Positions 25,022 through 35,631 of a stretch of DNA of 62,449 nucleotides are shown piece by piece (positions within the stretch are counted from its first letter, which is position 1; each line of letters begins with the position of its first letter). This DNA comes from Lawsonibacter sp900766145 (lineage in GTDB: Bacteria > Bacillota > Clostridia > Oscillospirales > Oscillospiraceae), in the NCBI RefSeq assembly GCF_030372275.1, contig NZ_JAUDDJ010000015.1. One strand, 5' to 3'. The notes under the pieces are model-generated. The model had not been told where the DNA came from, did no database searches, and saw nothing but the letters and a program-made list of their open reading frames with translations. The translations under genes were made by a program, and so were the position numbers.

Positions 25022-28000
25022 ATGATCATTCCTGCTTATTATGAAGATTTGCTGATCCAGTGCGAAAACACCCTGCCCAACCGATCCTATTTTATCCCTG
25101 CGTCCAACCGCCTGGACGACACCGCGGAGCACCGGGAGCGCTCCGACCGCTTCCAGCTGCTCAACGGCGACTGGAAGTTCCGCTACTACCCCAGCATCCA
25201 TGACCTGACCGAGCTGTTCTATGAGGAAGGCTTCGACGCCTCTTCCTACGACACCATCCCTGTTCCCAGTGTCTGGCAGAATCATGGCTACGACCAACAT
25301 CAGTACACCAACATCCATTACCCCTTCCCGGCAGATCCTCCCTTTGTTCCTCAGGACAATCCCTGCGGCGCTTACCTGACCACCTTTACCTATGTCAAAG
25401 ACGAAAAGGCACCCAAAACCTACCTGAACTTTGAGGGTGTGGACTCCTGTCTGTATGTCTGGCTCAACGGCGAATATGTGGGTTACAACCAGATCTCCCA
25501 CTCCACCAGCGAGTTCGATGTGACAGACAAGATCCGCGAGGGCGAGAACACTCTGGCCGTTCTGGTTCTGAAGTGGTGCGACGGCAGCTACCTGGAAGAT
25601 CAGGATAAGTTCCGCACCAGCGGCATTTTCCGTGATGTGTATCTGCTCAAGCGCCCCGAGAACCACGTCCGCGACTACTTCGTCACCACCCAGCAGGACG
25701 AGGAAAAGGCTACCGTCCGCATTCGCTTCGCTTTTGCCGGTGAGAGCGTCCCCACCGTTGTGAAACTGCTGGATGCGGACGATCATCTGATCGACGCCGC
25801 TGAGGTCACGACCAAGGATCACATCGGCAACTACACCCATCAGGCAATCCTGACCGTCCCCAAGCCCACCCTGTGGGATCCCGAGCAGCCCTATCTCTAC
25901 ACCATGCTCATCGAGTGTGAGAACGAGATCATCACGGACCGGGTGGGTATCCGGGAGATCAAGGTGGAGGGCATGCAGGTCTATCTCAACGGCACCTCCA
26001 TCAAGTTCCGGGGCGTAAACCGCCACGACTCTGATCCCGTCACTGGCCCCGTGATCAGCGTAGAGCACATGAAGCGGGATCTGCGGATGATCAAGGAGCA
26101 CAACTTCAACGCTATCCGCACCAGCCACTACCCCAACGCTCCCATGTTCTACCAGCTGTGTGACCAGTACGGCTTCCTGGTCATCGACGAGGCCGACCAC
26201 GAGAGCCACGGCGCCGCCGAGCTGTACTGCGGCGAAAACGACGTCTGGGAGAACCACATCGAGCACTGGAACGAGCCCTTTGCCGACAACCCCAAGTTCC
26301 TGGAGGCCACCATGGAACGCACCCAGCGCTGCGTCCAGCGGGACAAGAACCGACCCTGCGTCATCTGCTGGTCCATGGGCAACGAGAGCGCCTACGGCTG
26401 CTGCTTTGAGGCGGCCCTGGCCTGGACCAAGAACTTTGACCCCGCACGCCTGACCCATTATGAGAGCGCTCAGTACCGCAGCCGCAAGCGCAAGTATGAT
26501 TTCTCCAATATCGACCTCTATAGCAATATGTACCCCGCCTTGGAGACCCTGCAGAAGTATGTGGACGATCCCGAATCCGACAAGCCCTACCTGATGTGCG
26601 AATACTCCCACGCCATGGGCAACGGCCCCGGTGATCTGGAGGACTACTGGCAGTTCATTCAGGCCAACGACTGCATGACCGGCGGTTTCGTCTGGGAGTG
26701 GTGCGACCACGCCGTCTATAAGGGTAAGGCCCCCAACGGTAAGGATATGTACTGGTACGGCGGCGACCACGGCGAGTATCCCCACGACGGTAACTTCTGC
26801 ATGGACGGCCTGGTTTACCCTGACCGCCGGCCCCACACCGGCCTTCTGGAGTACAAGAACGTGCACCGCCCCGTACGCATCGTGGATTACGACCAGAAGA
26901 CGGGCCAGATGACCCTGCACAACTACATGGATTTCGTCTCCCTCCAGGACTACATCACCGCTTCCTACCAGGTCACCTGTGACGGCGCTCTGGTGCAGGA
27001 GGGACAACTGGACAAGATTCCCGCCATTGCCCCCCACATGACCGGCACCGTGACCCTGAATGTTCAGGTCCCTGCTAAGGGCCGCTGCTTCCTGAAGGTC
27101 ACTTATTACGCCAAGAACGCCTCTGAGCTGATCCCTGAGGGCTTTGAGCTGGGCTTTGACGAGATCGCCCTGGAGAATCAGGACGACCGCAACCAGACTG
27201 CCCTGGCCTACTGGCAGAGAAAGGCGGTGCTGGAGGACAGCATCTCCGTCACCGAGGACAGCCGCTACCTGACTCTCACCGCCGCCAACTTCACCTACCG
27301 CTACGACAAATTCAATGGTATGTTCACCGAGATGACCTATCAGGGGATGAAGATCCTGGACCGCCCCATGGATCTGAACGTGTGGCGCGCACCCACCGAC
27401 AACGACCGCAAGCTCAAGGCCGACTGGTTTGCCGCCCACTACGACAAGGCCATCACCCGTGCCTACAACACCCACTTCGTGGCCATGGACAGCGAGGTGC
27501 GCATCCACAGCGACCTGTCCATCGGTGCCATCGCCGTGCAGCGGTTCATGACTGCGGAGATCGACTGGACCGTGACTGTCGCAGGCGGCGTCAGTGCAAA
27601 CATCCTGACCAAGCGCAACATGGAGTTCCCCGAGCTGCCCCGCTTCGGCCTGCGCCTGTTTGTACCCGAGGAACTGGAGCAGGTCACCTACTTCGGCCTG
27701 GGCCCCAAGGAGAACTACATGGACAAGCGTCACGCCGCCAGCCACGGTGTGTATCAGGACACCGTGGACGGCCTGCACGAGGATTACATCCGTCCCCAGG
27801 AGAACGGCGCCCACGGAAGCTGCGACTACGTCATTCTGGAAAGCGACAAGCTGCGTCTGATTGCCGCCGGCCCTGAGCCCTTCAGCTTCAATGCCTCCCA
27901 TTTCACCCAGGAGGAGCTGACGGAAAAGGCTCACAACTATGAGCTGACCGAGTGCGGCAGCACCGTTTTGTGTCTGGACTACCGCCAGAACGGCATCGGC

Positions 28001-28093
28001 TCTGAGAGCTGCGGCCCTGTTCTGCAGAAGAAATACAAGCTGATCGACGAGACCATCGACTTTGCCATCCGCATTATTCCCGAGCTGAAATAA
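25022..28093 (+). CDS. lacZ: Beta-galactosidase (GH2, LacZ type)
   Basis: Hydrolyses lactose to galactose and glucose in the cytoplasm; no signal peptide. 1023 residues, the full LacZ size. Domain order: sugar-binding domain (PSVWQNHGYDQHQYTN), immunoglobulin-like domain, TIM-barrel core with FRGVNRHDSDP and ICWSMGNESAYG (acid/base E455), LMCEYSHAMGNGPGDLE (nucleophile E527), then the C-terminal beta-sandwich domain (MDLNVWRAPTDND). Ribosome site CGGAGGG. First gene of a five-gene operon. Confidence 0.97.
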   Translation: MIIPAYYEDLLIQCENTLPNRSYFIPASNRLDDTAEHRERSDRFQLLNGDWKFRYYPSIHDLTELFYEEGFDASSYDTIPVPSVWQNHGYDQHQYTNIHYPFPADPPFVPQDNPCGAYLTTFTYVKDEKAPKTYLNFEGVDSCLYVWLNGEYVGYNQISHSTSEFDVTDKIREGENTLAVLVLKWCDGSYLEDQDKFRTSGIFRDVYLLKRPENHVRDYFVTTQQDEEKATVRIRFAFAGESVPTVVKLLDADDHLIDAAEVTTKDHIGNYTHQAILTVPKPTLWDPEQPYLYTMLIECENEIITDRVGIREIKVEGMQVYLNGTSIKFRGVNRHDSDPVTGPVISVEHMKRDLRMIKEHNFNAIRTSHYPNAPMFYQLCDQYGFLVIDEADHESHGAAELYCGENDVWENHIEHWNEPFADNPKFLEATMERTQRCVQRDKNRPCVICWSMGNESAYGCCFEAALAWTKNFDPARLTHYESAQYRSRKRKYDFSNIDLYSNMYPALETLQKYVDDPESDKPYLMCEYSHAMGNGPGDLEDYWQFIQANDCMTGGFVWEWCDHAVYKGKAPNGKDMYWYGGDHGEYPHDGNFCMDGLVYPDRRPHTGLLEYKNVHRPVRIVDYDQKTGQMTLHNYMDFVSLQDYITASYQVTCDGALVQEGQLDKIPAIAPHMTGTVTLNVQVPAKGRCFLKVTYYAKNASELIPEGFELGFDEIALENQDDRNQTALAYWQRKAVLEDSISVTEDSRYLTLTAANFTYRYDKFNGMFTEMTYQGMKILDRPMDLNVWRAPTDNDRKLKADWFAAHYDKAITRAYNTHFVAMDSEVRIHSDLSIGAIAVQRFMTAEIDWTVTVAGGVSANILTKRNMEFPELPRFGLRLFVPEELEQVTYFGLGPKENYMDKRHAASHGVYQDTVDGLHEDYIRPQENGAHGSCDYVILESDKLRLIAAGPEPFSFNASHFTQEELTEKAHNYELTECGSTVLCLDYRQNGIGSESCGPVLQKKYKLIDETIDFAIRIIPELK

Positions 28094-28134
28094 GAACATA
28101 TCAATGAATTGAATACAGAAAAGGGGATTACATC

Positions 28135-29499
28135 ATGACTGAAAAGCGATATTTGAATTGGTATAACAAAGTGGGTTACGGCTCTGGCGATATCGCCGGC
28201 AACGTGGTCTATGCGTTCCTGACCTTCTTCGTTATGATCTACCTGTCCGATACCATCGGCTTGAACACCGGTATTGTCGGTACCCTGATGGCAGTAGCTA
28301 AGATCTTTGACGGCGTCTCTGACGTCATCTTTGGCTCCCTCATCGATAAGACCCATACGAAGATGGGTAAAGCCCGGCCCTGGATGCTGTGGCCCTATCT
28401 GGGCTGTGGTGTCTGCCTGTTCGCGATTTTCTCTATTCCCACTTCCTGGGGCCAGACCGCTCAGTACGCTTTCTTCTTCATCTTCTACGTGATGCTGAAC
28501 GCAGGCTTCTACACCGCAAATAACATCGCTTATTCCGCTTTGACCGCCCTGATCACTAAGAATGAAAACGAGCGAGTTCAGATTGGTTCTCTGCGCTTCG
28601 TCTTTGCATTCACCACCAGCACCATTATCCAGGCTGTTACCTTCGGCCTTGTTGAGCACTTCGGCAATGATGCCGCCGCATGGAGAATCGTTGCTCTGAT
28701 TTACGTTGTTCTTGGCATCATCTCCAACACCCTTTCTGTTCTGTCCGTGAAGGAACTGCCCGAAGATGAGAACGAAAACAAAAAGGCAGTTGACACCCTG
28801 GAAGAAAAGTACACCTTGCGTGAAGCTGTCAGCCTGCTCATCAAGAACAAGTTCTACCTGCTGATTCTGGGTGTTTACCTGCTGACTCAGCTGTACACCG
28901 CCTTTACTGGCGTCGGTACTTACTACATGACTTATGTGTTGGGCGATAAGGAACTGATGGGTTATTTCGCTACGGCACTGAATGTTCCCATGATCATCGG
29001 TCTGCTGCTGGTTCCCACTATCGTTGCAAAGCTGGGCGGTATGTACAAGATCAACTACTCTGGCTACGCTCTGGCCACCGTCGGCAGAATTCTGGTGATT
29101 GTGGCCGCCTACCTGGGCAGCGTCCCCATGATGCTTGCTTTCACCGCTGTTGCTTCGCTGGGCATGTGCCCCCTGCAGGGCGACCTGAATGCTGTGATTG
29201 CCTCTGCCTCTGACTACACCTACCTGACCACCGGTAAGCGCATCGATGGCACCATGTACTCCTGCACCTCTCTGGGCGTCAAGATCGGCGGCGGCCTGGG
29301 TACCGCTATCTCCGGCTGGCTGCTGGCTGCCAGCGGATTCATCGAGGGCGGTGTAGCCACTCAGCCTGAGTCTGTTCTGACCATGCTGAATGTGATGTAT
29401 CTGTGGTTGCCCATGATCTTCTGCGCTCTGGTTACCTTCCTGCTGACCAAGCTGAACGTGGAAAAGGCCAACGCCAAGCTGCTGGAAGCCAAGAACTAA
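28135..29499 (+). CDS. GPH-family sugar:cation symporter (probable lactose permease)
   Basis: Imports galactosides with a cation. 454 residues, 12 hydrophobic segments, and the glycoside-pentoside-hexuronide signature FDGVSDVIFGSLIDKTHTKM with GKARPWMLW after it. It lacks the C-terminal EIIA-like domain of streptococcal LacS, so it is not controlled by PTS phosphorylation that way. It follows lacZ by 41 bases, which points to lactose as substrate; melibiose or other galactosides are possible. Confidence 0.9.
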   Translation: MTEKRYLNWYNKVGYGSGDIAGNVVYAFLTFFVMIYLSDTIGLNTGIVGTLMAVAKIFDGVSDVIFGSLIDKTHTKMGKARPWMLWPYLGCGVCLFAIFSIPTSWGQTAQYAFFFIFYVMLNAGFYTANNIAYSALTALITKNENERVQIGSLRFVFAFTTSTIIQAVTFGLVEHFGNDAAAWRIVALIYVVLGIISNTLSVLSVKELPEDENENKKAVDTLEEKYTLREAVSLLIKNKFYLLILGVYLLTQLYTAFTGVGTYYMTYVLGDKELMGYFATALNVPMIIGLLLVPTIVAKLGGMYKINYSGYALATVGRILVIVAAYLGSVPMMLAFTAVASLGMCPLQGDLNAVIASASDYTYLTTGKRIDGTMYSCTSLGVKIGGGLGTAISGWLLAASGFIEGGVATQPESVLTMLNVMYLWLPMIFCALVTFLLTKLNVEKANAKLLEAKN

Positions 29500-29529
29500 G
29501 CAAATCATCTCAAAAGTGAGGGAACTCGA

Positions 29530-30666
29530 ATGAAAAACGAACACTTCCTGATCTCTGCTCCTGGCCGCACGGAGATCAGCGGCAATCACACCGACCACCA
29601 GCGTGGTTGTGTTCTGGCCGCCGCGGTCAATCTGGAAACGGTGGCTGATGTGACGCTCAATGGCAGCAACAACATCCTTGTTCGCTCCGATGGATACCCC
29701 GACACCGTGGTTGAACTGGATGATTTAAATATCCGCGAGGAAGAAAAGAACACTACCGCGGCCCTGGTCCGTGGCGTTGCAGCTGCCTTTGAGCAGCTGG
29801 GCGCCCGGATCAAGGGATTTGATGCCGAGGTCCACTCCACCGTTCTGCCCGGCAGCGGACTGAGTTCTTCCGCGGCCTTTGAGGTGCTGATGGGTACCAT
29901 CTGCAACGAGCTGTTCTTTGACCGGAGACTCAGCCCGGTGGAGATCGCCCAGATCGGCCAGTATGCGGAGAATGTGTACTTCGGCAAGCCCAGCGGCCTG
30001 ATGGATCAGGCAGCCTCCTCTGTGGGCGGTATGGTTTACATTGATTTCGCAGATCCCGATTGCCCCCAGGTGGAGCGGATCGATTTTGATTTTGAAAAGG
30101 CCGGCCACGCCCTGTGCATCATCGCCAGCGGCGCCGACCACGCCGACCTTACTGACGAGTATGCGGCCATTCCACGTGAGCTGAAAGAGATTTGTGCTTT
30201 CTTTGGGAAAGAAGTGCTGCGGGAAGTGCGGGAGAAAGACTTTATGGCGGCGCTGCCCACACTGCGCGGACAGGTCCCTGACCGTGCCATCCTGCGTGCC
30301 ATCCACTTCTATCAGGAGAACAAGCGGGTGCAGGCACAGAAGAAGGCGCTGCAGGAAAACGACTTCGACACCTTCCTCCGCCTGACCACCCAATCCGGCT
30401 ACAGCTCCTGGATGTATCTCCAGAACATCAGCCCTGCAGGTGCTACGCAGCACCAGGAGGTGGCGGTGGCTCTGGCCATGTGTGATACCCTGCTGAAGGG
30501 GCGGGGCGCCTACCGTGTCCATGGCGGCGGCTTTGCCGGAACGGTGCAGGCCTTTGTTCCCATGGATATGTTGGAAGAGTTCAAAACCGGAATGGAGCGG
30601 GTGCTGGGGGAGGGCAGCTGCCATGTGCTGAGCATCCGCAATGAGGGCGGCGTGAGATTGTCCTGA
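29530..30666 (+). CDS. galK: Galactokinase
   Basis: Phosphorylates galactose to galactose-1-phosphate, step one of the Leloir pathway. 378 residues, GHMP kinase fold. Galactokinase signature SAPGRTEISGNHTDHQRG is at residues 9-26, the ATP loop LPGSGLSSSAAFEVLMG near 110, and the C-terminal GGGFAGTVQAFV near 335. The form GRTEISGNHTDHQ instead of GRVNLIGEHTDY is common in clostridial enzymes. 30 bases follow the permease gene. Confidence 0.94.
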   Translation: MKNEHFLISAPGRTEISGNHTDHQRGCVLAAAVNLETVADVTLNGSNNILVRSDGYPDTVVELDDLNIREEEKNTTAALVRGVAAAFEQLGARIKGFDAEVHSTVLPGSGLSSSAAFEVLMGTICNELFFDRRLSPVEIAQIGQYAENVYFGKPSGLMDQAASSVGGMVYIDFADPDCPQVERIDFDFEKAGHALCIIASGADHADLTDEYAAIPRELKEICAFFGKEVLREVREKDFMAALPTLRGQVPDRAILRAIHFYQENKRVQAQKKALQENDFDTFLRLTTQSGYSSWMYLQNISPAGATQHQEVAVALAMCDTLLKGRGAYRVHGGGFAGTVQAFVPMDMLEEFKTGMERVLGEGSCHVLSIRNEGGVRLS

Positions 30667-30680
30667 AGGAGGAACAGAAA

Positions 30681-32171
30681 ATGGATGTGAATGTGTATAT
30701 CGCTTCTTTGGTGCGATACGCCTTGGATAAGAAGCTGATTGAGCCCTGTGATACGATCTATACAACCAATCAGATTCTGGAGACCATGAAGCTGGACAGT
30801 TTTGAGCCTGCCGAGCCGGAAGCTATGAGTTTGGAGGAGATCCTTCAGGGACTTCTGGAAGATGCAGTGGCACGGGACGTCTGTGACGATGACATCACCA
30901 GCCGGGATCTCTTTGACACCAAGCTGATGGGGATTCTGACCCCTCTGCCCCGGGAAGTGCACCAGACCTTTGCCGAGCTGTACGGCCAGAGTCCCGAGAC
31001 GGCCACCGACTGGTACTATAACTTCTCTCAGGATACCGACTACATTCGCCGCTACCGCATCCAGAAAGATGTGCGTTGGAAGACGGCCACCGAGTACGGC
31101 AATTTGGATGTGACCATCAATCTCAGCAAGCCGGAAAAGGACCCCAAGGCCATCGCCGCGGCAAAGCTGGCCCCCCAGTCCGGCTATCCCAAGTGTATGC
31201 TCTGCGCGGAAAACGAGGGCTATGCCGGCCGCATGAACCATCCCGCCCGTCAGAACCTGCGCACCATCCCCGTTACCATTGCGGGCGAGGGCTGGCACCT
31301 GCAGTACAGTCCCTATGTCTATTACAACGAGCACTGCATCGTGTTCAATCGGGAGCACGTTCCCATGGTCATCAACAAAGCCGCCTTCTCCAAGCTGCTG
31401 GACTTCGTATCCTTGTTCCCTCACTACTTTGTGGGCAGCAACGCGGACCTTCCCATCGTGGGCGGCAGCATTCTCAGCCACGAGCATTTCCAGGGCGGCC
31501 ACTACTGCTTCCCCATGGAGCGAGCCGCTGTGGAGCGCGAAATTGCTTTTGTCGGTTTTGAGGATGTAAAGGCGGGTATCGTAAAGTGGCCCATGAGCGT
31601 GATCCGTCTGCGCTGTCCCAAGAAGGCTCGACTGGTGGAACTGGCCGATAAAATTCTTCAGAGCTGGCGGGGCTACACCGATGAGGATGCCTTTATTTTT
31701 GCTGAGACCGAAGGTGTGCCTCACAACACCATTACCCCCATTGCGCGCCGCCGGGGAACTGACTACGAACTGGATCTGGTGCTGCGCAACAACATCACCA
31801 CCGAGGAGCATCCTCTGGGCGTCTATCATCCCCACGCCGAGCTGCACCATATCAAGAAGGAAAATATCGGCCTCATTGAGGTTATGGGTCTGGCTGTGCT
31901 GCCTGCCCGTTTAAAGCAGGAACTGGCCGGAGTGGAGAAGGCCATCTTGACTGGCGAAGAGCTGACCGGCGAGCTGGCCAAGCATGCAGACTGGGTGGAG
32001 GAACTGAAAAAGCAGCACACCTTTACCAAGGAAAACACCGCCGCCATCCTGAAGGTGGAGACCGGCAAGGTCTTTGCCAAGGTGTTGGAGCACGCAGGTG
32101 TCTACCAGCGCAATGAGCAGGGCGCAAAGGCCTTTGATAAATTCGTGAAGTATGTGAATGAGGAGGGCTAA
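30681..32171 (+). CDS. galT: Galactose-1-phosphate uridylyltransferase, class II
   Basis: Transfers UMP from UDP-glucose to galactose-1-phosphate. 496 residues, the longer Firmicute-type class II enzyme rather than the ~350-residue E. coli form. Landmarks are KCMLCAENEGYAGRMNHPAR, YYNEHCIVF, GGSILSHEHFQGGHYCFPME with the active-site histidines, and HHIKKENIGLIEVMGLAVLP near 395. It follows galK by 14 bases and precedes galE by 3. Confidence 0.95.
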   Translation: MDVNVYIASLVRYALDKKLIEPCDTIYTTNQILETMKLDSFEPAEPEAMSLEEILQGLLEDAVARDVCDDDITSRDLFDTKLMGILTPLPREVHQTFAELYGQSPETATDWYYNFSQDTDYIRRYRIQKDVRWKTATEYGNLDVTINLSKPEKDPKAIAAAKLAPQSGYPKCMLCAENEGYAGRMNHPARQNLRTIPVTIAGEGWHLQYSPYVYYNEHCIVFNREHVPMVINKAAFSKLLDFVSLFPHYFVGSNADLPIVGGSILSHEHFQGGHYCFPMERAAVEREIAFVGFEDVKAGIVKWPMSVIRLRCPKKARLVELADKILQSWRGYTDEDAFIFAETEGVPHNTITPIARRRGTDYELDLVLRNNITTEEHPLGVYHPHAELHHIKKENIGLIEVMGLAVLPARLKQELAGVEKAILTGEELTGELAKHADWVEELKKQHTFTKENTAAILKVETGKVFAKVLEHAGVYQRNEQGAKAFDKFVKYVNEEG

Positions 32172-32174
32172 ACC

Positions 32175-33179
32175 ATGAAGGTACTTGTAACCGGCGGTGC
32201 CGGATACATCGGCAGCCATACTGTTGTCGAACTGATCCAGGCGGGCCACAGTGTGGTCATCGTGGACGACCTGTCCAATGCCAGAACTGACGTTGTGTGC
32301 CGCATCGAGAGCATTGTTGGCCAGAAAATCAAATTCCGTGTGCTGGACTGCGCCGACAAAGAGCAGATGCGCCTTGTTTTTCAGGAGGATAAATTTGATG
32401 CTGTCATCCACTTCGCAGGCCGCAAGGCGGTGGGCGAGAGCGTGAAAAAGCCTCTGGAATATTACCGCACCAATCTGGACAGCACCATGACCCTCCTGGA
32501 ACTGATGGAGGAATACGGCTGCAAGAAATTCGTGTTCTCCTCCTCCGCCACGGTCTACGGCCCTGAAAATCCCTACCCCTACAAGGAGGAGATGCCTGCC
32601 ATCCAGTCCAGCAGCCCCTATGGATGGAGCAAGGTAATGAACGAGCGCATCCTCACCGACTATGTGACGGCTCACCCCGATTTCTCCGTGGTGCTGCTGC
32701 GCTACTTCAACCCCATCGGTTCCCATGACTCCGGCCTGCTGGGTGACGACCCCAACGGTATCCCCAACAATCTGATGCCCTATATCGCCCGTGTGGCTGC
32801 CGGCGTCCTGCCCGAACTGACCATTTTCGGCGGCGATTATCCCACACCCGATGGCACCTGCCAGCGCGACTATCTCCATGTGGTGGATTTAGCTGTGGGC
32901 CACCGGAAGGCTCTGGAGTACGCCGAGAATCATACCGGTGTGGAGGCCATCAACCTGGGTACCGGCAACGGCATCTCCGTGCGCGAGTTGGTCCATGCTT
33001 TTGAGTCGGCCAACGATATGAAACTTCCTTATGTGGTCGGCCCCCGGCGCGATGGAGACCTGCCTGCCTTCTGGGCAGATGCCACCAAAGCAAAGAAGCT
33101 GCTTGGTTGGGAGGCGACCCATACCGTGGAAGATATGTGCCGCAGTGCCTGGGATTTTGCAAAAAAGAATACGAAGTGA
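32175..33179 (+). CDS. galE: UDP-glucose 4-epimerase
   Basis: Regenerates UDP-glucose from UDP-galactose, closing the Leloir cycle. 334 residues, extended SDR fold. NAD-binding GGAGYIGSHTVVEL is at 8-21, the catalytic serine in VFSSSATVYG, and YxxxK in YGWSKVMNE. CQRDYLHVVDLA and NLGTGNGISV are typical later motifs. Last gene of the operon, followed at once by a strong terminator. Confidence 0.96.
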   Translation: MKVLVTGGAGYIGSHTVVELIQAGHSVVIVDDLSNARTDVVCRIESIVGQKIKFRVLDCADKEQMRLVFQEDKFDAVIHFAGRKAVGESVKKPLEYYRTNLDSTMTLLELMEEYGCKKFVFSSSATVYGPENPYPYKEEMPAIQSSSPYGWSKVMNERILTDYVTAHPDFSVVLLRYFNPIGSHDSGLLGDDPNGIPNNLMPYIARVAAGVLPELTIFGGDYPTPDGTCQRDYLHVVDLAVGHRKALEYAENHTGVEAINLGTGNGISVRELVHAFESANDMKLPYVVGPRRDGDLPAFWADATKAKKLLGWEATHTVEDMCRSAWDFAKKNTK

Positions 33180-33180
33180 T

Positions 33181-33226
33181 AAAAGCCGTCTGACACCTGG
33201 TTGAAAGGTATCAGACGGCTTTTTGT
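33181..33226 (+). terminator. Terminator of the lacZ-galE operon
   Basis: AGCCGTCTGA / TCAGACGGCT stem with flanking A4 and T5 runs, beginning right after the galE stop. Confidence 0.9.
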
Positions 33227-33394
33227 TGAGTTAGTCAGCAAAAAAGGGGATTTTGTGTATAAATTATCCCGGTTTGTCCATGGTTGAAAAGAGAATCTCA
33301 TCCTATAATTTAGGAGAATTCATTAAAAACACTCCGCCGAAATAAGACAAATATGACCAGATATCATTTCGGATGAAACACAGGAGGATGACAT

Positions 33395-34942
33395 ATGAAT
33401 CTGCAGTTTGAAGCTTCGGAACACTATCAGAAAGCCCTGAAACAGGGACGAAAGTCCCATCGCGAGAGCGTCCATCAGGGGCAGTATCCCTATTTGCGGG
33501 CGCTGGATGATTTTTTGGAAGATAGCCTTGTGGCAGGTCAGGTGGATTTGGGGGTCATCGAGATTCCCATGGACATGATCGTTGGGACAAAGACTGCGGG
33601 ACGGACCAATTCTTTCTCTTCCGATTTCATGCCTTTGCTGAATGAGCATAGTGAGTTTGGTTGGAAATGGCGAAAGCTGTGTGAGGCTCACCTGGGGGAA
33701 GAAGGCATCCGCGATCCCATCCGCTGCTATGAATATCTTGGACGGCTCTACGTTCAGGAAGGAAATAAGCGGGTCAGTGTCATGAAATACTTTGGGGCCG
33801 CCACCATTCCGGGATATGTGATCCGCATTCTTCCTGTCCACGCACCCACGACAGAGATCCTGTGCTATTACGAGTTCGTGCACAATTATCCGCTGACAAA
33901 GCTGTATCAGATCCAGTTTACGCGGCTTGGCAGCTTTCCGAAACTGCAGGCGGCTTTGGGATATGAAGCAGACCATGTCTGGACGGATCAAGAGCGCCGC
34001 CATTTTTCCTCCGCCTTTTTCCGCTTCGATACTGCGTTCCGGAAACTGGGTGGGAAAAAAATAGCAGCCACTTCCGCAGACGCACTGTTGGTTTGGCTTG
34101 GAGTCTATCCGTTTGGAAGCATCTGCAATCTGTCCATGGCTGATCTGACAAAGAGCCTCCAGGCGGTTTGGCAGGATGTTAAGGCGCTGGAAAACGCGGA
34201 GTCCATCGCCGTCGATACCGGGACTGCCGATGATGGAAAATTCCGGAATAAGCGAGTTTTCTCCATGCTACCCTCCTATCTGAATATTGCCTTTATCCAC
34301 GAATTGAATCCGGAAAACAGCAATTGGGTCAAGGTTCATGAGCAAGGACGTAAGCACATGAAAGCGGTCCTCGGGGATCAGGTGATCACACAGGCATTTT
34401 TTGGCGTTGGGGCCGGAGAACAGGCTGAAGAGGCCATGGAGACTGCCATCAAAAACGGTGCGGAGGTGATCTTCGCCACAACGGCTCCTTTGATTACAGC
34501 CTGTCGCAAAACGGCCACACGGCATCCCAATGTGAAAATTTTGAACTGCTCCATTTCCATGCCTTACACCGGTGTGCGCACATACTACAGCCGCATTTAT
34601 GAAGGCAAGTTTATCTCCGGGGCCATTGCAGGAGCCATCAGCAAGAGTGACCGGATCGGATACATCGCCAGCTACCCCATTTTTGGTGTCCCGGCGGGAA
34701 TCAACGCCTTCGCGCTGGGGGTGCAGATGACAAATCCCCGGGCCCGCATTGAACTGAAGTGGGCCTGCGTTCCGGGGAATCCGCTAGAGGAACTGAAACA
34801 GCAAGGTATTGACACTGTCTCCACGCTGGATATCCCCATGCCCGGGTGGGAGCAGGGCAATTGGGGTACATTCCAGATCCTGCCGGATGGAAGCACGGAG
34901 CTTCTGGCGTCGCCTTATTGGGATTGGGCGCATTCTATGTAA
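33395..34942 (+). pseudogene. BMP-family ligand-binding protein, frameshifted
   Basis: 515 codons as read. The N-terminal third includes RLYVQEGNKRVSVMKYFGA, which resembles a ParB/Srx-type segment found in clostridial relatives. The rest is a periplasmic-binding-fold BMP (PnrA-like) domain: LNIAFIHELNPENSNW, ATTAPLITACRKTATRHPN, KLAQSILSG after the break. The frame ends at SPYWDWAHSM because one G has been lost at about 34930. In the next frame the domain continues AFYVKLAQSILSGDWDPL to about 35110, so it is a disrupted gene. No signal peptide is seen. Confidence 0.8.
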
Positions 34943-35116
34943 AGCTAGCTCAAAGTATTTTGAGCGGAGACTGGGACCCGCTGAACACCAGCAAACACGG
35001 CGGTCAGGCAGTGAACTACTGGTGGGGTATGGAAAGCGGTGTCATTGGATTGGAAATGACCGAGGCTCTGCCTGCGGGAGTTGAGGTGTTGGCGCATATC
35101 CTGAAGCGTGATATGG

Positions 35117-35631
35117 AGCATGGTATGGCAGATGACCGCTACGACTACGTACTTGCGATGTACCTGGCACGTTACGCCGGGCTGCGCATCCATGAGTGCT
35201 TCCGCATCGACACCGCTACCGCCGAACAGGCTCTGCGTGAAAACGCCATCACAATTAAGGGCAAAGGCGGCAAAATCCGTACCGTCCCCATCAATGAACA
35301 GATCTCCCTCGCACTTCGCAATCAGCTGAATCGTACGCCACGCGGCCACAAGCTACTGGTGCCTGACAATGTCCCAACCGACCTCGCCATCTCCCGCCTT
35401 CAGGCTTTTATTGCGGCAAATCGGGGTGACATTCAGGACAGCCATGGCTCCCATCCGCTGACCTTCCATGGACTGCGTCACACCTACGCCGCGGAGACCT
35501 ATCAGGCTCTGATTGCGCAGGGTGTCCGCCCTCTGGAGGCCAGCCTAAAAGTCTCTCGTCTGCTGGGCCATGAACGCAGGGACGTGACGAATATTTATCT
35601 TTCTTCCATTGAGGAGGTGAACCATGTCTAA
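35117..35631 (+). pseudogene. Catalytic-domain remnant of a tyrosine recombinase, fused to BMP tail
   Basis: About 171 codons in frame with the displaced BMP C-terminus. The catalytic residues are all present: the first arginine in YAGLRIHECFRI, lysine in GKGGKIRTVPI, HxxR in FHGLRHTYAAE, and LGHERRDVTNIYLSS with histidine and tyrosine. The arm-binding and core-binding domains are absent, and no ribosome site is near the join, so a working enzyme is unlikely. It overlaps the xis-like gene by 8 bases, suggesting that it once belonged to that module. Confidence 0.78.

Noticed and set aside
24998..28099. 1033-codon open frame antisense to lacZ
   Set aside because: A GC-rich codon bias leaves the opposite frame open. 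The sense strand encodes LacZ with catalytic residues; the antisense product has low-complexity Val/Gly/His-rich sequence.
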